NCBI GenBank assembly: GCA_007556525.1
Contig: SWJS01000001.1
Coordinates: 152,249-216,248, forward strand
From: Lysobacteraceae bacterium CU05-9
Lineage (GTDB): Bacteria > Pseudomonadota > Gammaproteobacteria > Xanthomonadales > Xanthomonadaceae
Direction of reading: 5' to 3'
DNA: 64,000 nt
How positions within the stretch are numbered: the first letter of the stretch is position 1; each line of letters begins with the position of its first letter. The notes under the pieces were generated by a model. That model did not search any database and was not told the DNA's origin. It was given only the letters and a program-made list of their open reading frames with translations. Both the position numbers and the translations under genes were made by a program. Of the stretch, positions 49,140-58,449 are shown piece after piece.

Positions 49140-51611
49140 TTAGAACGCACCACCGAAGGTGAATTGCAGGCGTTCGATTTCGTCGCCGTCCTTCTTCTTG
49201 ATCGGCAACGCGTAGGAGATCGAAATCGGTCCCATCGGCGAGCGCCACATCATTGCAACACCTGCCGAAGCACGGAGCTCGCCCGCGTCAAACGCGTCGA
49301 TGTCCTTGTAGACGTTACCGAAGTCGAGGAACGCCGAGAAACGTGCAGCAGGCGAATCAAGAAGCGACGGGAAAATCGTTTCGATCGAACCCACCGTCTT
49401 CAACGCACCACCCAGCGGCTGCAGATACGTCGAGCCCGGGTAACCCGGTGCGCGTGGACCCAAGGTGTTATCCGTAAAGCCGCGGACCGAGTTGGCGCCA
49501 CCGGCATAGAAGTTTTCGAAGAAGGGCAGGCCCGTAGCCGTGACAGTGCGATCATAGCGCGGTGTGGCCGGAGTACATTCTGCATCGTAAGGATCACACA
49601 GGTGACGCGTGATGTCCTTGCCGTACGAATCGCCGTAACCCAGCTCTGCACGTGTCAACAACACAAGGTGACGCGACAGCGGCCAATACTTCGAGAACGA
49701 GTAGTTGAGCTTGTAGTACTCAGCGGTCGAACCTGGCAGCGTCATTTCGAGCCAGACACGTTGCGACGTACCGGCCGTTGGCATCAAGCCGTGGTTCAAC
49801 GACGTGCGGCTCCAGCCGATTTCGGAGCGCCATGAGTGGAACGTGCGCGCGCCGATACCGTAGATGTAATCGTTGATGACGTCAGGCGTATAGCCAGGAA
49901 TCGTGTTGACCTGCATCGAGTCGAGGCCGAACAAGCCCGAGATCGTATCGGTTTCCGTGATTGGAATGCCGTAAACCATCTGCGCCGCATAGCTCTTCGT
50001 CGAGTATTGCGCCGTGTTGAAGCTCGAGGAATCGTAATCGCGATACCACAGGTTGTAACCCAGCGAAACACCGCGATCCGTAAAGTACGGATTGATGTAG
50101 GAGAAGTCGAAACGCTTCTGGTATGAGCTGCGTTGCGCCTGCACCGACATGCGGTTACCCGTGCCGAGGAAGTTATTTTGCGCAAGCTGGATCGACGTCG
50201 TGAGACCCGTCAGCTGCGAGTAGCCGACACCGAACATGAACTGACCGGTTTGCTCTTCCTTGACCGAGTAGACCAAGTCGACCATGTCATTGCTGCCCGA
50301 GACCGGGATCGATTCAACGGAAACGTCCTGGAAAAAGCCCAGCTGCGACATACGGATCTTCGAGCGATCGATGGCGGCCTGCGAGTACCAAGTATTTTCG
50401 AACTGGCGCAATTCGCGGCGCAACACTTCATCCGACGTGCGGTCGTTGCCCTTGAAATTGATGCGGCGAACCGTGACGCGTGGGCCCGGTGCAACCTTCA
50501 ATTCAAGGCTGACTGTTTTCTTGTCGCGGTCAACCGTTGGGACCGGCGTAACTTGTGCAGCGGCGTAACCGATGTTGCTCAATGCAGCAGTGATGCGTTC
50601 TTGCGTAATTTCGAGGACGCGACGCGAAAAAATCTGTCCTTCCTTCACGTACACCATCTTCTCGATTTCTTCCTTCGGAAGAACCGTTTCGCCGGTCACG
50701 CTGACATTGGAGATCTTGTATTGATCACCTTCTTCGATGCCCGCAGTGATGTACATGTTCTGGCGGTCCGGCGAGATGCCGACTTGTGGCGAATCAACGC
50801 TGACGTCGATGTAACCGCGGTCCAGGTAGAAGTTGTTGAGCTTCTCAAGATCGCCTGAGAGCTTCTCACGCGAGTATTGGTCGTCGCGGCTGTACCAGCT
50901 CTTCCAGCTGCTTTCGCGCGATTCCCACGTCTTCAGCAATTGCTTGTCGCTAAACAGTTCGTTGCCGATCAAGTTGATGTGACGGATTTTCGCCGCTTTG
51001 CCTTCCTTGACGGTGATTGTCAGGTCAACGCGGTTACGGTCGAGCTTGGTGACAGTCGGGGTCACTTCGACGTTGTACTTACCGCGGTTGTTGTATTGGC
51101 GCGTCAGTTCCTGCGTCACGCGATCCAATGCGAGACGGTCAAACGTACCACCTTCGCTCAAGCCGATATCGGCGAGACCCTTGGTCAGTTCTTCCGTCTT
51201 GATGTCCTTGTTACCGACGAGGTTCAACTTGTTGATCGCAGGACGCTCGGATACCGAGACAACCAGGATCGAACCTTGACGGTCGAGGGAAATATTTTCA
51301 AAAAAGCCCGTCTTATACAGCGCCTTGATCGCTTCACCGGCCTTCGCTTCGTCCACGGAATCACCGCGGCGGATCGGCAAGTACGTCAAAACCGTACCCG
51401 GTGCAATGCGTTGCAGGCCGTCGATGCGGATGTCCGTCACCGTGAATGCGTCAGCGCCCGGTGCCGTCGACAATGACTGTGCAGTCGTCGCGCTTCCGGC
51501 TGGCTTGAGAATGTCCATCGTCTGGGCAAGCGCAAGGGAGGGGAGTGCGGTCGTCGCCAAAATAGATGTGACAGCAAGTGTAAGCAGATGGCGATTAGGA
51601 TTTCGCGTCAT
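49140..51611 (-). CDS. bamA: Outer-membrane assembly factor BamA
   Basis: BamA is the barrel core of the machine that inserts outer-membrane proteins. The 823-residue product has a signal peptide (MTRNPNRHLLTLAVTSILA to SLALAQ), five POTRA domains at about residues 45-370 (FTVTDIRIDGLQRI starts the first), and a 16-strand barrel with the VRGF motif in ANSVRGFTDN. The last residue is Phe, as expected for barrel proteins. I choose the ATG at 51611; in-frame ATGs at 51644 and 51665 would give an overlong leader, although the latter would overlap the rseP stop. Confidence 0.96.
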   Translation of the reverse strand: MTRNPNRHLLTLAVTSILATTALPSLALAQTMDILKPAGSATTAQSLSTAPGADAFTVTDIRIDGLQRIAPGTVLTYLPIRRGDSVDEAKAGEAIKALYKTGFFENISLDRQGSILVVSVSERPAINKLNLVGNKDIKTEELTKGLADIGLSEGGTFDRLALDRVTQELTRQYNNRGKYNVEVTPTVTKLDRNRVDLTITVKEGKAAKIRHINLIGNELFSDKQLLKTWESRESSWKSWYSRDDQYSREKLSGDLEKLNNFYLDRGYIDVSVDSPQVGISPDRQNMYITAGIEEGDQYKISNVSVTGETVLPKEEIEKMVYVKEGQIFSRRVLEITQERITAALSNIGYAAAQVTPVPTVDRDKKTVSLELKVAPGPRVTVRRINFKGNDRTSDEVLRRELRQFENTWYSQAAIDRSKIRMSQLGFFQDVSVESIPVSGSNDMVDLVYSVKEEQTGQFMFGVGYSQLTGLTTSIQLAQNNFLGTGNRMSVQAQRSSYQKRFDFSYINPYFTDRGVSLGYNLWYRDYDSSSFNTAQYSTKSYAAQMVYGIPITETDTISGLFGLDSMQVNTIPGYTPDVINDYIYGIGARTFHSWRSEIGWSRTSLNHGLMPTAGTSQRVWLEMTLPGSTAEYYKLNYSFSKYWPLSRHLVLLTRAELGYGDSYGKDITRHLCDPYDAECTPATPRYDRTVTATGLPFFENFYAGGANSVRGFTDNTLGPRAPGYPGSTYLQPLGGALKTVGSIETIFPSLLDSPAARFSAFLDFGNVYKDIDAFDAGELRASAGVAMMWRSPMGPISISYALPIKKKDGDEIERLQFTFGGAF

Positions 51612-51664
51612 TAGTACGTCCGATGGGTGGGGCGTTGGTTTCATATTTTTGCGGTAAAAATTCA

Positions 51665-53017
51665 TCAAAAGTTGTTCAACACGTCATTGAATAGCGCCAG
51701 CCCCATGAGGCTGAACACCAGTGCCAAACCGATGGCATTGCCGAAGGCTTGGACCTTTTCGCTGACCGGACTTCCTTTGACCAATTCGATAAGGTAATAC
51801 AGTAAGTGCCCCCCGTCCAAGACCGGGATGGGGAGTAGGTTCAGGATTGCTACACTTAACGACAGCAAAGCCAATAGTTTAAGGTATTGCGCAGCGCCAG
51901 ATTTGGCGACTGAATTCGAGACGCGCGCCGTTGTGACAGGGCCTGCCACAGTGAGACGCAGTTCAAGCTTTCCGCTGAACGCCTTGGCGGCCATCGAGCC
52001 CATTAGTTTCGTGGCGTTCCACGTTTGTGCAAATGCTGCCGGAATTGCGGCGATCGGATTCAAGCGATCCACGAAGTCGGGCTTGGCCTTGCCTTGTTCA
52101 GCTTTGACCGCAACACCCATGATCCAGCGACCATCTTCGGCACGCGTCAATGGAATGCTGACATCGCGTAGCGAGCCATTGCGATCAACTTGAACACTCA
52201 ACACTGGCGCTGAGGTTGCATCCTTCGTCGCGGCTGCAACGGTCTGCGAAACTTCGTGCCAGTACTGGACCGGTGCACCATTGATGCGGGTAATGCGATC
52301 GCCACTCTCGAGCTTGCCAACCGCGCCGCTACCGTCAGAAACTTTGTCGACAATCGGTGGCAGCAAATCATTCGGACCCACGAACGCGAACTGGCCGATC
52401 GCTTCAGGCGTCGACTTGTCGCGGGAGATCGTCGAGTAGGGGAACGTGATCTGACGCTCGGCGCCGGACTTCGATGCCACGGTTAACTTCGCATCGGTGC
52501 GGTCGATCGCGTGATTGAGCAACGCGCCCTGCATGTCTTCCGTGCTGCGAATGGCAACGCCATCGATCGCGGTCACCGTATCGCCGACTTGCAAACCGGT
52601 CGACGCCGCGGTCGGTGCCATGAACGCAACCGTTGGCTTGAACATCGGCGTTCCGATCATTGCAACGATCCAGAAAATCACCAACGTCAAAAGAATATTC
52701 GCACCCGGACCCGCTGCGACAACAGCGATGCGTTTCCAGACACTTTGGCGGTCGAAAGCCACGCCTTCATCAGCCGCAGCGACGTTACCTTCGCGGGTGT
52801 CGGTCATTTTGACGTAGCCACCTAACGGTAACGCTGAGACCTGAAACTCGGTGCCCTTGCGGTCAAAGCGCGAGAACAACTTCGGACCGAAGCCGATCGA
52901 GAACTTGGTGACTTTCACGCCGGCACGGCGCGCAACCCAGAAATGGCCGAACTCATGAAATCCAATCAGGATTGTCATGGTCACGATGAGCCAAAAAATT
53001 GAACTAAGCCATTCCAA
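51665..53017 (-). CDS. rseP: Site-2 protease RseP
   Basis: RseP is an intramembrane zinc protease that cuts anti-sigma factor RseA after DegS, activating the envelope stress response. The 450-residue product has HEFGH (21-25) in the first helix, two PDZ domains in the periplasmic part, and the third zinc ligand in NLLPIPVLDGGHLL. The length equals E. coli RseP. It lies between dxr and bamA. rseA is not in the window. Confidence 0.97.
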   Translation of the reverse strand: MEWLSSIFWLIVTMTILIGFHEFGHFWVARRAGVKVTKFSIGFGPKLFSRFDRKGTEFQVSALPLGGYVKMTDTREGNVAAADEGVAFDRQSVWKRIAVVAAGPGANILLTLVIFWIVAMIGTPMFKPTVAFMAPTAASTGLQVGDTVTAIDGVAIRSTEDMQGALLNHAIDRTDAKLTVASKSGAERQITFPYSTISRDKSTPEAIGQFAFVGPNDLLPPIVDKVSDGSGAVGKLESGDRITRINGAPVQYWHEVSQTVAAATKDATSAPVLSVQVDRNGSLRDVSIPLTRAEDGRWIMGVAVKAEQGKAKPDFVDRLNPIAAIPAAFAQTWNATKLMGSMAAKAFSGKLELRLTVAGPVTTARVSNSVAKSGAAQYLKLLALLSLSVAILNLLPIPVLDGGHLLYYLIELVKGSPVSEKVQAFGNAIGLALVFSLMGLALFNDVLNNF

Positions 53018-53054
53018 GTCGGTTATCCAAAAAAACCTTGCGCAATGAAGACCA

Positions 53055-54233
53055 TCAATGTGGCAACAAGTTCACTGCAACATTGCGGGATTCGCGATCG
53101 ACGTCCATCAGATGAGCAATGCTCTCGACGGGCGAAACTTCCATTTTAAGGAGTGTTTGCTCAACCACGTCGGAAATGCCCAGGAAGCTTAAGTTACCGT
53201 TCAAGAAGGCATCGACTGCCACTTCATTCGCAGCATTGAGAATCGCGGGAGCGGTTTGTCCTTTGCGAAGTGATTCAAACGCCAGCGCCAAACACGGGAA
53301 CGCTTGCAGATCGGGGTGCTCAAACTCGAGCTTGCCGCCTTCCTTCACCAGATCGAGTCCACCAACACCGGACGTTAAGCGGTCAGGCCACGAAAAACCA
53401 ATCGCCAACGCTGTCCGCATGTCAGGCAATCCCAACTGCGCCATCGTCGAACCATCGACGAACTCAACGAATGAGTGCACGAGAGATTGTGGATGCACCA
53501 AAACATCAATCTGATCCGGCGACATCGCAAACAGGTGATGCGCCTCGATGACTTCGAGACCCTTATTCATCAGCGTTGCGGAGTCGACGGAAATTTTCGG
53601 GCCCATCGACCACTTCGGATGCTTGACTGCTTGCGCCGGCGTGATGTCTTTCAATGCATCGCGTGGTCGGCCACGGAATGGACCGCCGGATGCCGTGAGG
53701 ATGATGCGCTGCAATTGTTTCGCGTCAACTTCCGATGGCAAACATTGAAAAATCGCGTTATGTTCGCTATCGACCGGAATGATCGTCGCACCACCATCGT
53801 GTGCAGCGTGCATCAGCAATTCGCCGGCAACGACCAATGATTCCTTGTTCGCAAGGAGAATCCGTTTGCCTGCACGTGCCGCAGCTAACGTGCTCGCCAA
53901 TCCCGCAGCACCGACAATCGCAGCCACGACCGTGTCCACTTCCGATGATTCCGCGAGATCGCAGTGCGCTTGATCGCCGGCGTGCGCTTCGATATCGCTT
54001 AAGCCACGATCATGCAATGCATCACGCAACGCATCGAGACACTCAACATCGGCGATGATCGCGTGCTTCGGACGGAACTCTGCGCACAAGTCGGCGAGGG
54101 CATTGACGTTCGAGCCCGCGGCGAGTACTGCAATTTGCAACTTCTCAGGGTGACGGCGAATGACGTCGAGTGCGGACTGTCCAATGGAACCCGTCGCGCC
54201 GAAAATTGCTATCCGTTGTCTTTGTAAAGCCAT
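53055..54233 (-). CDS. dxr: 1-deoxy-D-xylulose 5-phosphate reductoisomerase
   Basis: Dxr (IspC) performs the first committed step of the MEP isoprenoid pathway, and IspA and UppS further along the same block use its output. The 392-residue product has the NADPH fold GATGSIGQS (12-20), [13 protein letters not shown] and the metal and substrate motifs TASGGPFRG and [14 protein letters not shown]. It is four bases downstream of cdsA. Confidence 0.97.
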   Translation of the reverse strand: MALQRQRIAIFGATGSIGQSALDVIRRHPEKLQIAVLAAGSNVNALADLCAEFRPKHAIIADVECLDALRDALHDRGLSDIEAHAGDQAHCDLAESSEVDTVVAAIVGAAGLASTLAAARAGKRILLANKESLVVAGELLMHAAHDGGATIIPVDSEHNAIFQCLPSEVDAKQLQRIILTASGGPFRGRPRDALKDITPAQAVKHPKWSMGPKISVDSATLMNKGLEVIEAHHLFAMSPDQIDVLVHPQSLVHSFVEFVDGSTMAQLGLPDMRTALAIGFSWPDRLTSGVGGLDLVKEGGKLEFEHPDLQAFPCLALAFESLRKGQTAPAILNAANEVAVDAFLNGNLSFLGISDVVEQTLLKMEVSPVESIAHLMDVDRESRNVAVNLLPH

Positions 54234-54237
54234 CGCA

Positions 54238-55074
54238 TCAGAAGCCGAAAATCAGCTTACCCAAGGCAAAAATCGGCATCGCCGCCAACACCGCATCGAT
54301 GCGGTCGAGAATGCCACCGTGTCCCGGAATGACGTTGCCCGAATCTTTCACGCCCGCTTGGCGCTTAAGCAAACTTTCGAACAAATCACCGATGACACTG
54401 AAACCTGCCGTGATCAATAACACCAACGCCACCTTCATGACATCGTTCTGATCAACTTGCGCGATCCACGCAAACAACAGTCCGAACAGCACCGAAGCGG
54501 CCAAACCACCGACCAAGCCTTCCACAGTCTTATTTGGGGAAATGTTCGGCGCCATCTTGCGCTTACCGAGGAATTTACCTGTGAAATAAGCGCCGCTGTC
54601 CGCAGCCCACACGCAAACCAACGCAACCAACAACCAACGGTTACCATGCGGTTCACTGCCGTGAATCATTGCCATCGCGGACCAAGCCGAGAGGAATACG
54701 ATGGAGCCGACACCGAGCTTGAGCACTTTGCTCCAGCCTTCGTGATGCGAGCCGAACGAACGGTTCTTCAACCACAACGGCGCGATGCACCACCACAGTG
54801 CACCCAGAATCGTGAGGATCATGAAAGGTGCGGTCGAGTTACCGGTGCCGACTTTCGAACCCCAGACCAAAGCACTCATGACCGCAAGATTCGCTGCGAC
54901 GAGCAATGCGCGCGACAACGTATCTTCAATGTCCGAGAGCGCGAACCACTCCCACAACCCAACGGCGAAGACGACTGCGATGAGCGCAATCAACCAGGAC
55001 GTTGGCAACAGCAAAATCAGCGCAATCGCAATTGGCGCCATGATCAATGCTGAGATAATCCGCGTTTTCGTCAA
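54238..55074 (-). CDS. cdsA: Phosphatidate cytidylyltransferase
   Basis: CdsA makes CDP-diacylglycerol, precursor of all membrane phospholipids. The 278-residue product has about eight membrane helices and the family signature [21 protein letters not shown] followed by [12 protein letters not shown]. Its start overlaps the uppS stop by four bases (ATGA). The order uppS-cdsA-dxr is conserved. Confidence 0.97.
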   Translation of the reverse strand: MTKTRIISALIMAPIAIALILLLPTSWLIALIAVVFAVGLWEWFALSDIEDTLSRALLVAANLAVMSALVWGSKVGTGNSTAPFMILTILGALWWCIAPLWLKNRSFGSHHEGWSKVLKLGVGSIVFLSAWSAMAMIHGSEPHGNRWLLVALVCVWAADSGAYFTGKFLGKRKMAPNISPNKTVEGLVGGLAASVLFGLLFAWIAQVDQNDVMKVALVLLITAGFSVIGDLFESLLKRQAGVKDSGNVIPGHGGILDRIDAVLAAMPIFALGKLIFGF

Positions 55075-55823
55075 GCTGGTTGCTCCGTCAATTCGCGCGC
55101 CTGCTCTCCGGTCAATCCGAAGCGGCGCTCACGATTAGCATAATCGCTTAATGCCTGATCCAGTAATTTGTCGTCGACATCCGGCCACAGCGCATCCGTG
55201 AACCAGAACTCGGTGTACGCCGATTGCCACAGCAGGAAGTTTGAAATGCGCTGATCACCACCGGTGCGGATCATCAAATCCGGATCGGGTAAATCGGCCA
55301 ATTCGACATGCCTTCCAAAAACACTCTCATCAATCTGATCCACACGCAAATCACCGGACTGCACCAATGTTGCGAGCTTCTTCGCGGCATGCACGACGTC
55401 GCCACGGCCGCCATAACTGGCCGCCACGTTGAGATTCAATTTCGCCAAGTGTTGCGTGCGTTCTTCCGCAACGCGCATGCGTTCCTGAATCGCGTCGTTA
55501 AAGCGTTCACGCTCGCCAATGAAACGCACGCGAATCCCGCGCGCAATCATCGATGCCAACTCCGACTCCAACGCCTGCAAGAACAACTTCATCAAGCCAT
55601 TCACTTCGTCATCGGGACGACCCCAATTCTCCGAAGAAAATGCATACAACGTCAGCGCGTTGATGCCACGCGCCAAACAAAAATCAATGCACCGGTTCGC
55701 CGCATTCGCACCCGCGCGATGTCCGAGCAGGCGAGGGCGACGACGCTTCTGTGCCCAGCGTCCATTGCCGTCCATGATGACGGCGAGATGTTGCGGGATG
55801 CGTGGGGGACTGGGGTCAGCCAT
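55071..55823 (-). CDS. uppS: Undecaprenyl diphosphate synthase
   Basis: UppS extends farnesyl diphosphate to C55, the carrier lipid for peptidoglycan and O-antigen. The 250-residue product has MDGNGRWAQKR with Asp18, the NxxSxENW motif as YAFSSENWGRP, and DLMIRTGGDQRISNFLLWQ. It follows frr after 27 bases and overlaps cdsA by four bases. Confidence 0.97.
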   Translation of the reverse strand: MADPSPPRIPQHLAVIMDGNGRWAQKRRRPRLLGHRAGANAANRCIDFCLARGINALTLYAFSSENWGRPDDEVNGLMKLFLQALESELASMIARGIRVRFIGERERFNDAIQERMRVAEERTQHLAKLNLNVAASYGGRGDVVHAAKKLATLVQSGDLRVDQIDESVFGRHVELADLPDPDLMIRTGGDQRISNFLLWQSAYTEFWFTDALWPDVDDKLLDQALSDYANRERRFGLTGEQARELTEQPA

Positions 55824-55850
55824 GTGCGAAGGGAAATGAACGACGACGGA

Positions 55851-56408
55851 TTAAACCGCCATCAATTCCTCTTCCTTCGCCTTCACGACTTCATCGACTT
55901 CCTTGATCGCGGCGTCGGTGAGCTTCTGGATTTCGTCTTCCGAACGGCGCACGTCGTCTTCCGACACCGCCTTCTCCTTGAGCAATTCCTTCACGCTTTG
56001 GTTCGCGTCACGGCGGATGTTGCGGATCGCAACCTTCGCATCTTCACCGCCCGAATGCACAACCTTCGTCAGGTCCTTGCGGCGTTCTTCCGTCAGCGGA
56101 GGCAAGTTGATGCGGATGACCATGCCGGCCGTCGTTGGGTTCAAGCCCAGATCGGAGTTGATGATCGCCTTCTCGATCGCGGAGACCATTTGCTTCTCCC
56201 ACGGAGAAATCGTCAGGCTGCGCGCGTCGCTGACGGAGACGGAAGCAACTTGGTTCAACGGCATTTCCGAACCGTGGTAATCCACTTTCAAATGATCGAT
56301 CAGCGCGGTGCTGGCACGGCCAGTACGCAGCTTGGTCAAGTCGTGGCGGAAAGATTCCACCGACTTCTTCATTCGGGTTTGGGCATCGGATTTGATTTCG
56401 TTGATCAT
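55851..56408 (-). CDS. frr: Ribosome recycling factor
   Basis: Frr splits the post-termination ribosome with EF-G. The 185-residue product has the pattern [19 protein letters not shown] and [14 protein letters not shown], with RREANQS-like [15 protein letters not shown] in the three-helix bundle. A CDF transporter gene lies between pyrH and frr, where these two are normally adjacent. A TATAAT lies upstream on the minus strand. Confidence 0.97.
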   Translation of the reverse strand: MINEIKSDAQTRMKKSVESFRHDLTKLRTGRASTALIDHLKVDYHGSEMPLNQVASVSVSDARSLTISPWEKQMVSAIEKAIINSDLGLNPTTAGMVIRINLPPLTEERRKDLTKVVHSGGEDAKVAIRNIRRDANQSVKELLKEKAVSEDDVRRSEDEIQKLTDAAIKEVDEVVKAKEEELMAV

Positions 56409-56445
56409 ATTTGGGCCATTTTGACGTCAAAAACCTAGACCGCCA

Positions 56446-56451
56446 ATTATA
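56446..56451 (-). promoter_or_regulatory. Candidate -10 element upstream of frr
   Basis: On the minus strand TATAAT lies 37 bases before the frr ATG, in the 67-base gap after the CDF gene. No good -35 is visible. An own promoter would let frr and the genes below it be expressed independently of pyrH and the transporter. Confidence 0.42.
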
Positions 56452-56475
56452 GCCTTAACACGTCGATAATTCGCT

Positions 56476-57405
56476 TTAATGCGAATGATGCTGCAGGCAA
56501 TCGGGATTCATGCAGACCGTCGCATTTTCGATCTGGACCGTGATGTGACCGATGCCGAATTTTTCGCGCAGTCCCGTTTGCAGACTGGAAATCACGGTAT
56601 CCGGATGAACTTGTTCGATCGTGCGTACGTGCGCCGTTAAAGCGACGGTCTCCGTGCCGAGCGACCAGATGTGAAGATCATGGTGCGAGATGATGTTCGG
56701 ATTCGCATCGATGAATGCTGCCACTTCGGCAGGATCCAAATGCCGCGGCACGGCATCCATCGTCGCATTCCAACTATCGCGTAACAGCCCATACGTCGAC
56801 GCGAAAATGAAAACAGTCACCAGCAACGTCGTCGCCGGATCGAGCCACTGCCAACCGAACTTCCACACACCGAAACCGGTAATCACCGTCGCCAAAGACA
56901 CCGCCGCGTCGGCGAGCAAATGCAAGTACGCACCTTTGCGATTGAGATCTTCGTGACCATGTCCGTGATGATCGTGACCACCTTTGACGAACAGCGCACT
57001 GCCGAGATTCACTGCGATGCCGATGCCCGCAACGATCATGATCGTGACGCCGGGAATTTCAACGGGATTGCGGAAACGTTGAATCGCCGAGAAAACCAAC
57101 GCACCACTCAATCCCACCAACAACAACGAATTGATCAACGGTGAGAGCAGGGTGGCACGCTGCCATCCATACGTGTGACGTCGTGTCGCTTCACGGCGCG
57201 CAAGCAAGCCTGCAGCAAGCGCCATCACCAATCCAAGCACATCGCCGAAGTTATGCAGCGCATCGCTGAGCAGTGCTAAAGAGTCTGTTTTCCAGCCATA
57301 AAACGCTTCAACGATCGCAAACGCGAGATTGAGCCCCGTCGCCCACGCAAACGCGCGAACACCATGATCAAACTTAGCGGCGTGCGAATGACCGGGATCT
57401 TGCAT
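56476..57405 (-). CDS. CDF-family metal cation efflux protein (ZitB/CzcD-like)
   Basis: The 309-residue product has about six membrane helices, the metal-site motifs SLALLSDALHNFGDVLG (Asp48, His51, Asp55) and LHLLADAAVSLATV, a cytoplasmic His-rich loop GHDHHGHGHED, and a C-terminal cytoplasmic domain with a late Cys/His tail (VCMNPDCLQHHSH). Members export zinc, cadmium or cobalt by proton exchange; the substrate here is inferred to be zinc. It starts 2 bases after pyrH and separates pyrH from frr. Confidence 0.94.
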   Translation of the reverse strand: MQDPGHSHAAKFDHGVRAFAWATGLNLAFAIVEAFYGWKTDSLALLSDALHNFGDVLGLVMALAAGLLARREATRRHTYGWQRATLLSPLINSLLLVGLSGALVFSAIQRFRNPVEIPGVTIMIVAGIGIAVNLGSALFVKGGHDHHGHGHEDLNRKGAYLHLLADAAVSLATVITGFGVWKFGWQWLDPATTLLVTVFIFASTYGLLRDSWNATMDAVPRHLDPAEVAAFIDANPNIISHHDLHIWSLGTETVALTAHVRTIEQVHPDTVISSLQTGLREKFGIGHITVQIENATVCMNPDCLQHHSH

Positions 57406-57407
57406 GC

Positions 57408-58124
57408 TTAATTCTGGACGAGTGTTCCGATCGGTTCGCCTTGCAAGATGCGCAGCAGAACACCCGGTTGATCCATGTCAAAAATACGCAACGGCAAATC
57501 CGAATCGCGTGCCAACGCAAATGCCGCCGTGTCCATCACCTGCAACTTGCGTGCGATGGTTTCGTCGTATGTGAGCGTTTCGAAACGGACCGCATCGTCG
57601 AACTTCTTCGGATCCTTGTCGTAAACGCCGTCGACCTTCGTCGCCTTCAACAGCAAGTCGGCGTTGATTTCGATCGCACGCAAAGCCGCACCGGAATCGG
57701 TGGTGAAGTAGGGGCTACCGGTACCGGCCGCAAAAATCACGACCCTACCTTTCTCGAGATGGCGTACGGCGCGGCGACGAATGAAGTCTTCGCAGACATC
57801 GTTGATCTTAATGGCGCTCATCACGCGCGCTTTCGCGCCAAGCTTCTCGACGGCATCCTGCATCGCCAACGCGTTGATCACCGTTGCGAGCATGCCCATC
57901 TGGTCGCCTGTCACACGGTCCATGCCCCCTGCCGCGAGTCCAGCACCGCGGAAAATGTTGCCGCCACCGATCACGACGGCAATTTCACAGCCGGCATTCA
58001 GGGCTTCGACGACCTCGGCAGCCAGTCGGTGAATGACCTTTGGGTCGATCCCGTAATCCTCATCACCCATCAACGCTTCACCGGAAAGTTTCAGAAGAAC
58101 ACGTTTATAGGCGAGCTTGGACAT
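57408..58124 (-). CDS. pyrH: UMP kinase
   Basis: PyrH phosphorylates UMP to UDP. The 238-residue product has [28 protein letters not shown] and the amino-acid-kinase motifs [12 protein letters not shown] and ADLLLKATK. It is the most upstream gene of the minus-strand block. The usual upstream genes rpsB and tsf are absent; a 325-base gap and a divergent receptor gene are there instead. Confidence 0.97.
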   Translation of the reverse strand: MSKLAYKRVLLKLSGEALMGDEDYGIDPKVIHRLAAEVVEALNAGCEIAVVIGGGNIFRGAGLAAGGMDRVTGDQMGMLATVINALAMQDAVEKLGAKARVMSAIKINDVCEDFIRRRAVRHLEKGRVVIFAAGTGSPYFTTDSGAALRAIEINADLLLKATKVDGVYDKDPKKFDDAVRFETLTYDETIARKLQVMDTAAFALARDSDLPLRIFDMDQPGVLLRILQGEPIGTLVQN

Positions 58125-58449
58125 GGTTTGGGCCTGCGTCAGTCAAATAGGTTGTTGCCTATTGTAGGTGACTGTCGCGATGCTCGCATACCGTCTTTTG
58201 CGCAAATTCAATGACGCACTGCACAATTCTGACGTTGACACGGCTTTAACAACTCAGTACGGAGGCGTTCAGGAATGTTTATTTCACGTGAAACTGTGAC
58301 GAATTCCAAAAATTAACAAAAAATCACTTTTTGACATATTGAGTGTCGGTTTTTGCAAGCGTAATTTCGGCGAAGGCGTTATCGAAATGTGAACTCGGTC
58401 CGCCTACTGCAACACTCACAAAAAATAACTGCAGAACAGGAAAATCGTC
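58125..58449. promoter_or_regulatory. Divergent control region between pyrH and receptor gene
   Basis: On the minus strand TACAAT lies upstream of pyrH and could serve as its -10. Toward the receptor, an A-rich tract (about 58303-58330) precedes a perfect TTGACA (58331-58336), like an UP element and -35, but no good -10 sits 16-18 bases beyond. The blocks TTTAACAACTC (58245-58255), a TTTCACGTGAAA palindrome (58282-58293) and GTCGGTTTTTG (58345-58355) recur in the leader of the second receptor. No reading frame is convincing here. Confidence 0.55.
58280..58295. other. parS-like palindrome upstream of the first receptor
   Basis: TATTTCACGTGAAACT matches the general parS consensus TGTTTCACGTGAAACA at 14 of 16 positions, failing only at positions 2 and 16. 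It includes the exact core TTCACGTGAAAC and the perfect 12-base palindrome TTTCACGTGAAA. ParB sites usually lie near the replication origin. Alternatively it is an operator, since it sits 38 bases upstream of a TTGACA. Confidence 0.5.

Noticed and set aside
55308..56438. A 376-codon open frame antisense to uppS and frr
   Set aside because: It spans two real genes and their spacer on the other strand, which is a sign of codon-bias artefact.
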